From: DASQFI01 sp963780895
GTDB taxonomy: Bacteria; Acidobacteriota; Vicinamibacteria; Vicinamibacterales; SCN-69-37
Assembly (NCBI GenBank): GCA_963780895.1
Contig: CAWAEG010000003.1
Span: forward strand, 248,001 to 312,000
Length of the DNA: 64,000 nt
Direction: 5' to 3'
Made by a program: the position numbers and the translations under genes. Positions within the stretch are counted from its first letter, which is position 1. The number at the start of each line of letters is the position of its first letter. The notes beneath the pieces are model-generated. The model was not told the origin of the DNA and made no database searches. It saw nothing but the letters and a program-made list of their open reading frames with translations. Below, one piece after another: positions 63,654 through 64,000 of the stretch.

Positions 63654-64000
63654 ATGCCATCCATCGCTTACCCTTGCAGGGTGATTCCGTTCCCGGCGAC
63701 GCGACGATCGGTCCTGGAGCGCATTCAGAGCGGCGATCCGGACGTGCGGCGGACGGCGTTTGGCGATCTGTCGGAAGGCTACTGGCGGCCGAGCTATCAC
63801 TATCTCCGGCTGCACTGGCGGCTCCCGGCGGAAACCGCCGAAGACGTCGTGCAGGCGTTCTTCACGGCCGCGTTCGAGAAGCACTATGTCGAGCGGTACG
63901 ACCCGGCCAAAGCCAAGTTCCGCACGTTTCTCCGACTCTGCCTCGACCGGTTCGTCCAGAACCATCAGAAGGCGGAGCGCGCCGAAAAACGGGGCGGAGG
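63654..64000 (+). CDS. ECF-type sigma factor or sigma-70-like regulator (3' partial)
   Basis: An open frame from ATG 63654 to the window edge, 115 residues visible, without a stop. It contains a sigma-70 region 2-like stretch: 'YWRPSYHYLRLHWRLPAETA' followed by 'EDVVQAFFTAAFEK' and 'FRTFLRLCLDRFVQNHQ'. That last block corresponds to regions 2.3-2.4, with the acid-rich helix replaced by a basic one, so promoter recognition may differ. A GTG at 63681 is an alternative start that would drop nine residues. The continuation would include region 4. Confidence 0.75.
   Translation, partial: MPSIAYPCRVIPFPATRRSVLERIQSGDPDVRRTAFGDLSEGYWRPSYHYLRLHWRLPAETAEDVVQAFFTAAFEKHYVERYDPAKAKFRTFLRLCLDRFVQNHQKAERAEKRGG

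Overview
The window is GC-rich bacterial chromosome and almost certainly comes from an Acidobacteriota genome, probably near Vicinamibacteria. This rests on gene content, not on a database match: a VWFA-related protein of the acidobacterial type (39.8-40.6 kb), a PadR regulator overlapping an ADOP-type permease (58.2-61.1 kb), a carboxypeptidase-regulatory-like TonB-dependent receptor (50.6-54.5 kb), and PASTA-less Ser/Thr kinases, two of them ending in PD40/TolB-like propellers. I saw no tRNA, rRNA, CRISPR array, transposase, integrase or prophage genes.

Layout. 0-0.8 kb: end of a cytochrome c oxidase operon (subunits III and IV). 0.9-5.4 kb: four-gene efflux/ABC operon (adaptor, ATPase, two FtsX/MacB permeases). 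5.4-5.9 kb: a beheaded matrixin-like protease remnant. 6-12.3 kb: hybrid histidine kinase, TMEM175-like channel and secreted proteins. 12.7-19.3 kb: Ser/Thr kinase with propeller, PQQ-like propeller, aquaporin, sialidase-like exported protein. 19.3-27 kb: UPF0182 membrane protein, amidohydrolase, ClpS, second PQQ-like propeller, two-domain PPK2. 27.1-30 kb: an outer-membrane BamA/TamA-like barrel and an exported partner. 30.1-38.5 kb: two ATP/ADP-translocase-like (Npt/NTT) carriers, one with a HEAT-repeat tail, a Ppx/GppA phosphatase and two paralogous membrane Ser/Thr kinases. 38.5-47.3 kb: TPR protein plus VWFA protein, a secondary transporter fused to a solute-binding domain, a PAS histidine kinase with a stand-alone receiver, and tandem thioredoxin-fold peroxiredoxin-like genes. 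47.4-50.5 kb: ClpA and GrpE. 50.6-58 kb: TonB receptor, another Ser/Thr kinase with propeller, a nucleotidyltransferase. 58.2-64 kb: ADOP permease with PadR, a polytopic membrane protein, a VOC protein and the start of an ECF-like sigma factor.

Two themes stand out. First, the minus-strand run Ppx/GppA -> membrane Ser/Thr kinase -> HEAT-tailed Npt-like carrier (36.88 to 31.57 kb) is tightly spaced. It faces a second Npt-like carrier, is divergent from a paralogous kinase, and lies 5 kb from a PPK2-type enzyme. This is the best candidate for an undescribed signalling/transport module on nucleotides or polyphosphate; the link is inference. Second, the intergenic regions carry several families of palindromic or low-complexity repeats. 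Two of these families also occur in frame inside the ClpA inter-domain linker, and one supplies the start codon of an exported protein.

Caution: ten reading-frame breaks were found between 29.9 and 56.4 kb, and every one is of the +1 (extra base) type on the coding strand. This looks more like insertion-type sequencing or assembly error than real gene decay. The affected genes are therefore reported as single genes with a frame break noted.
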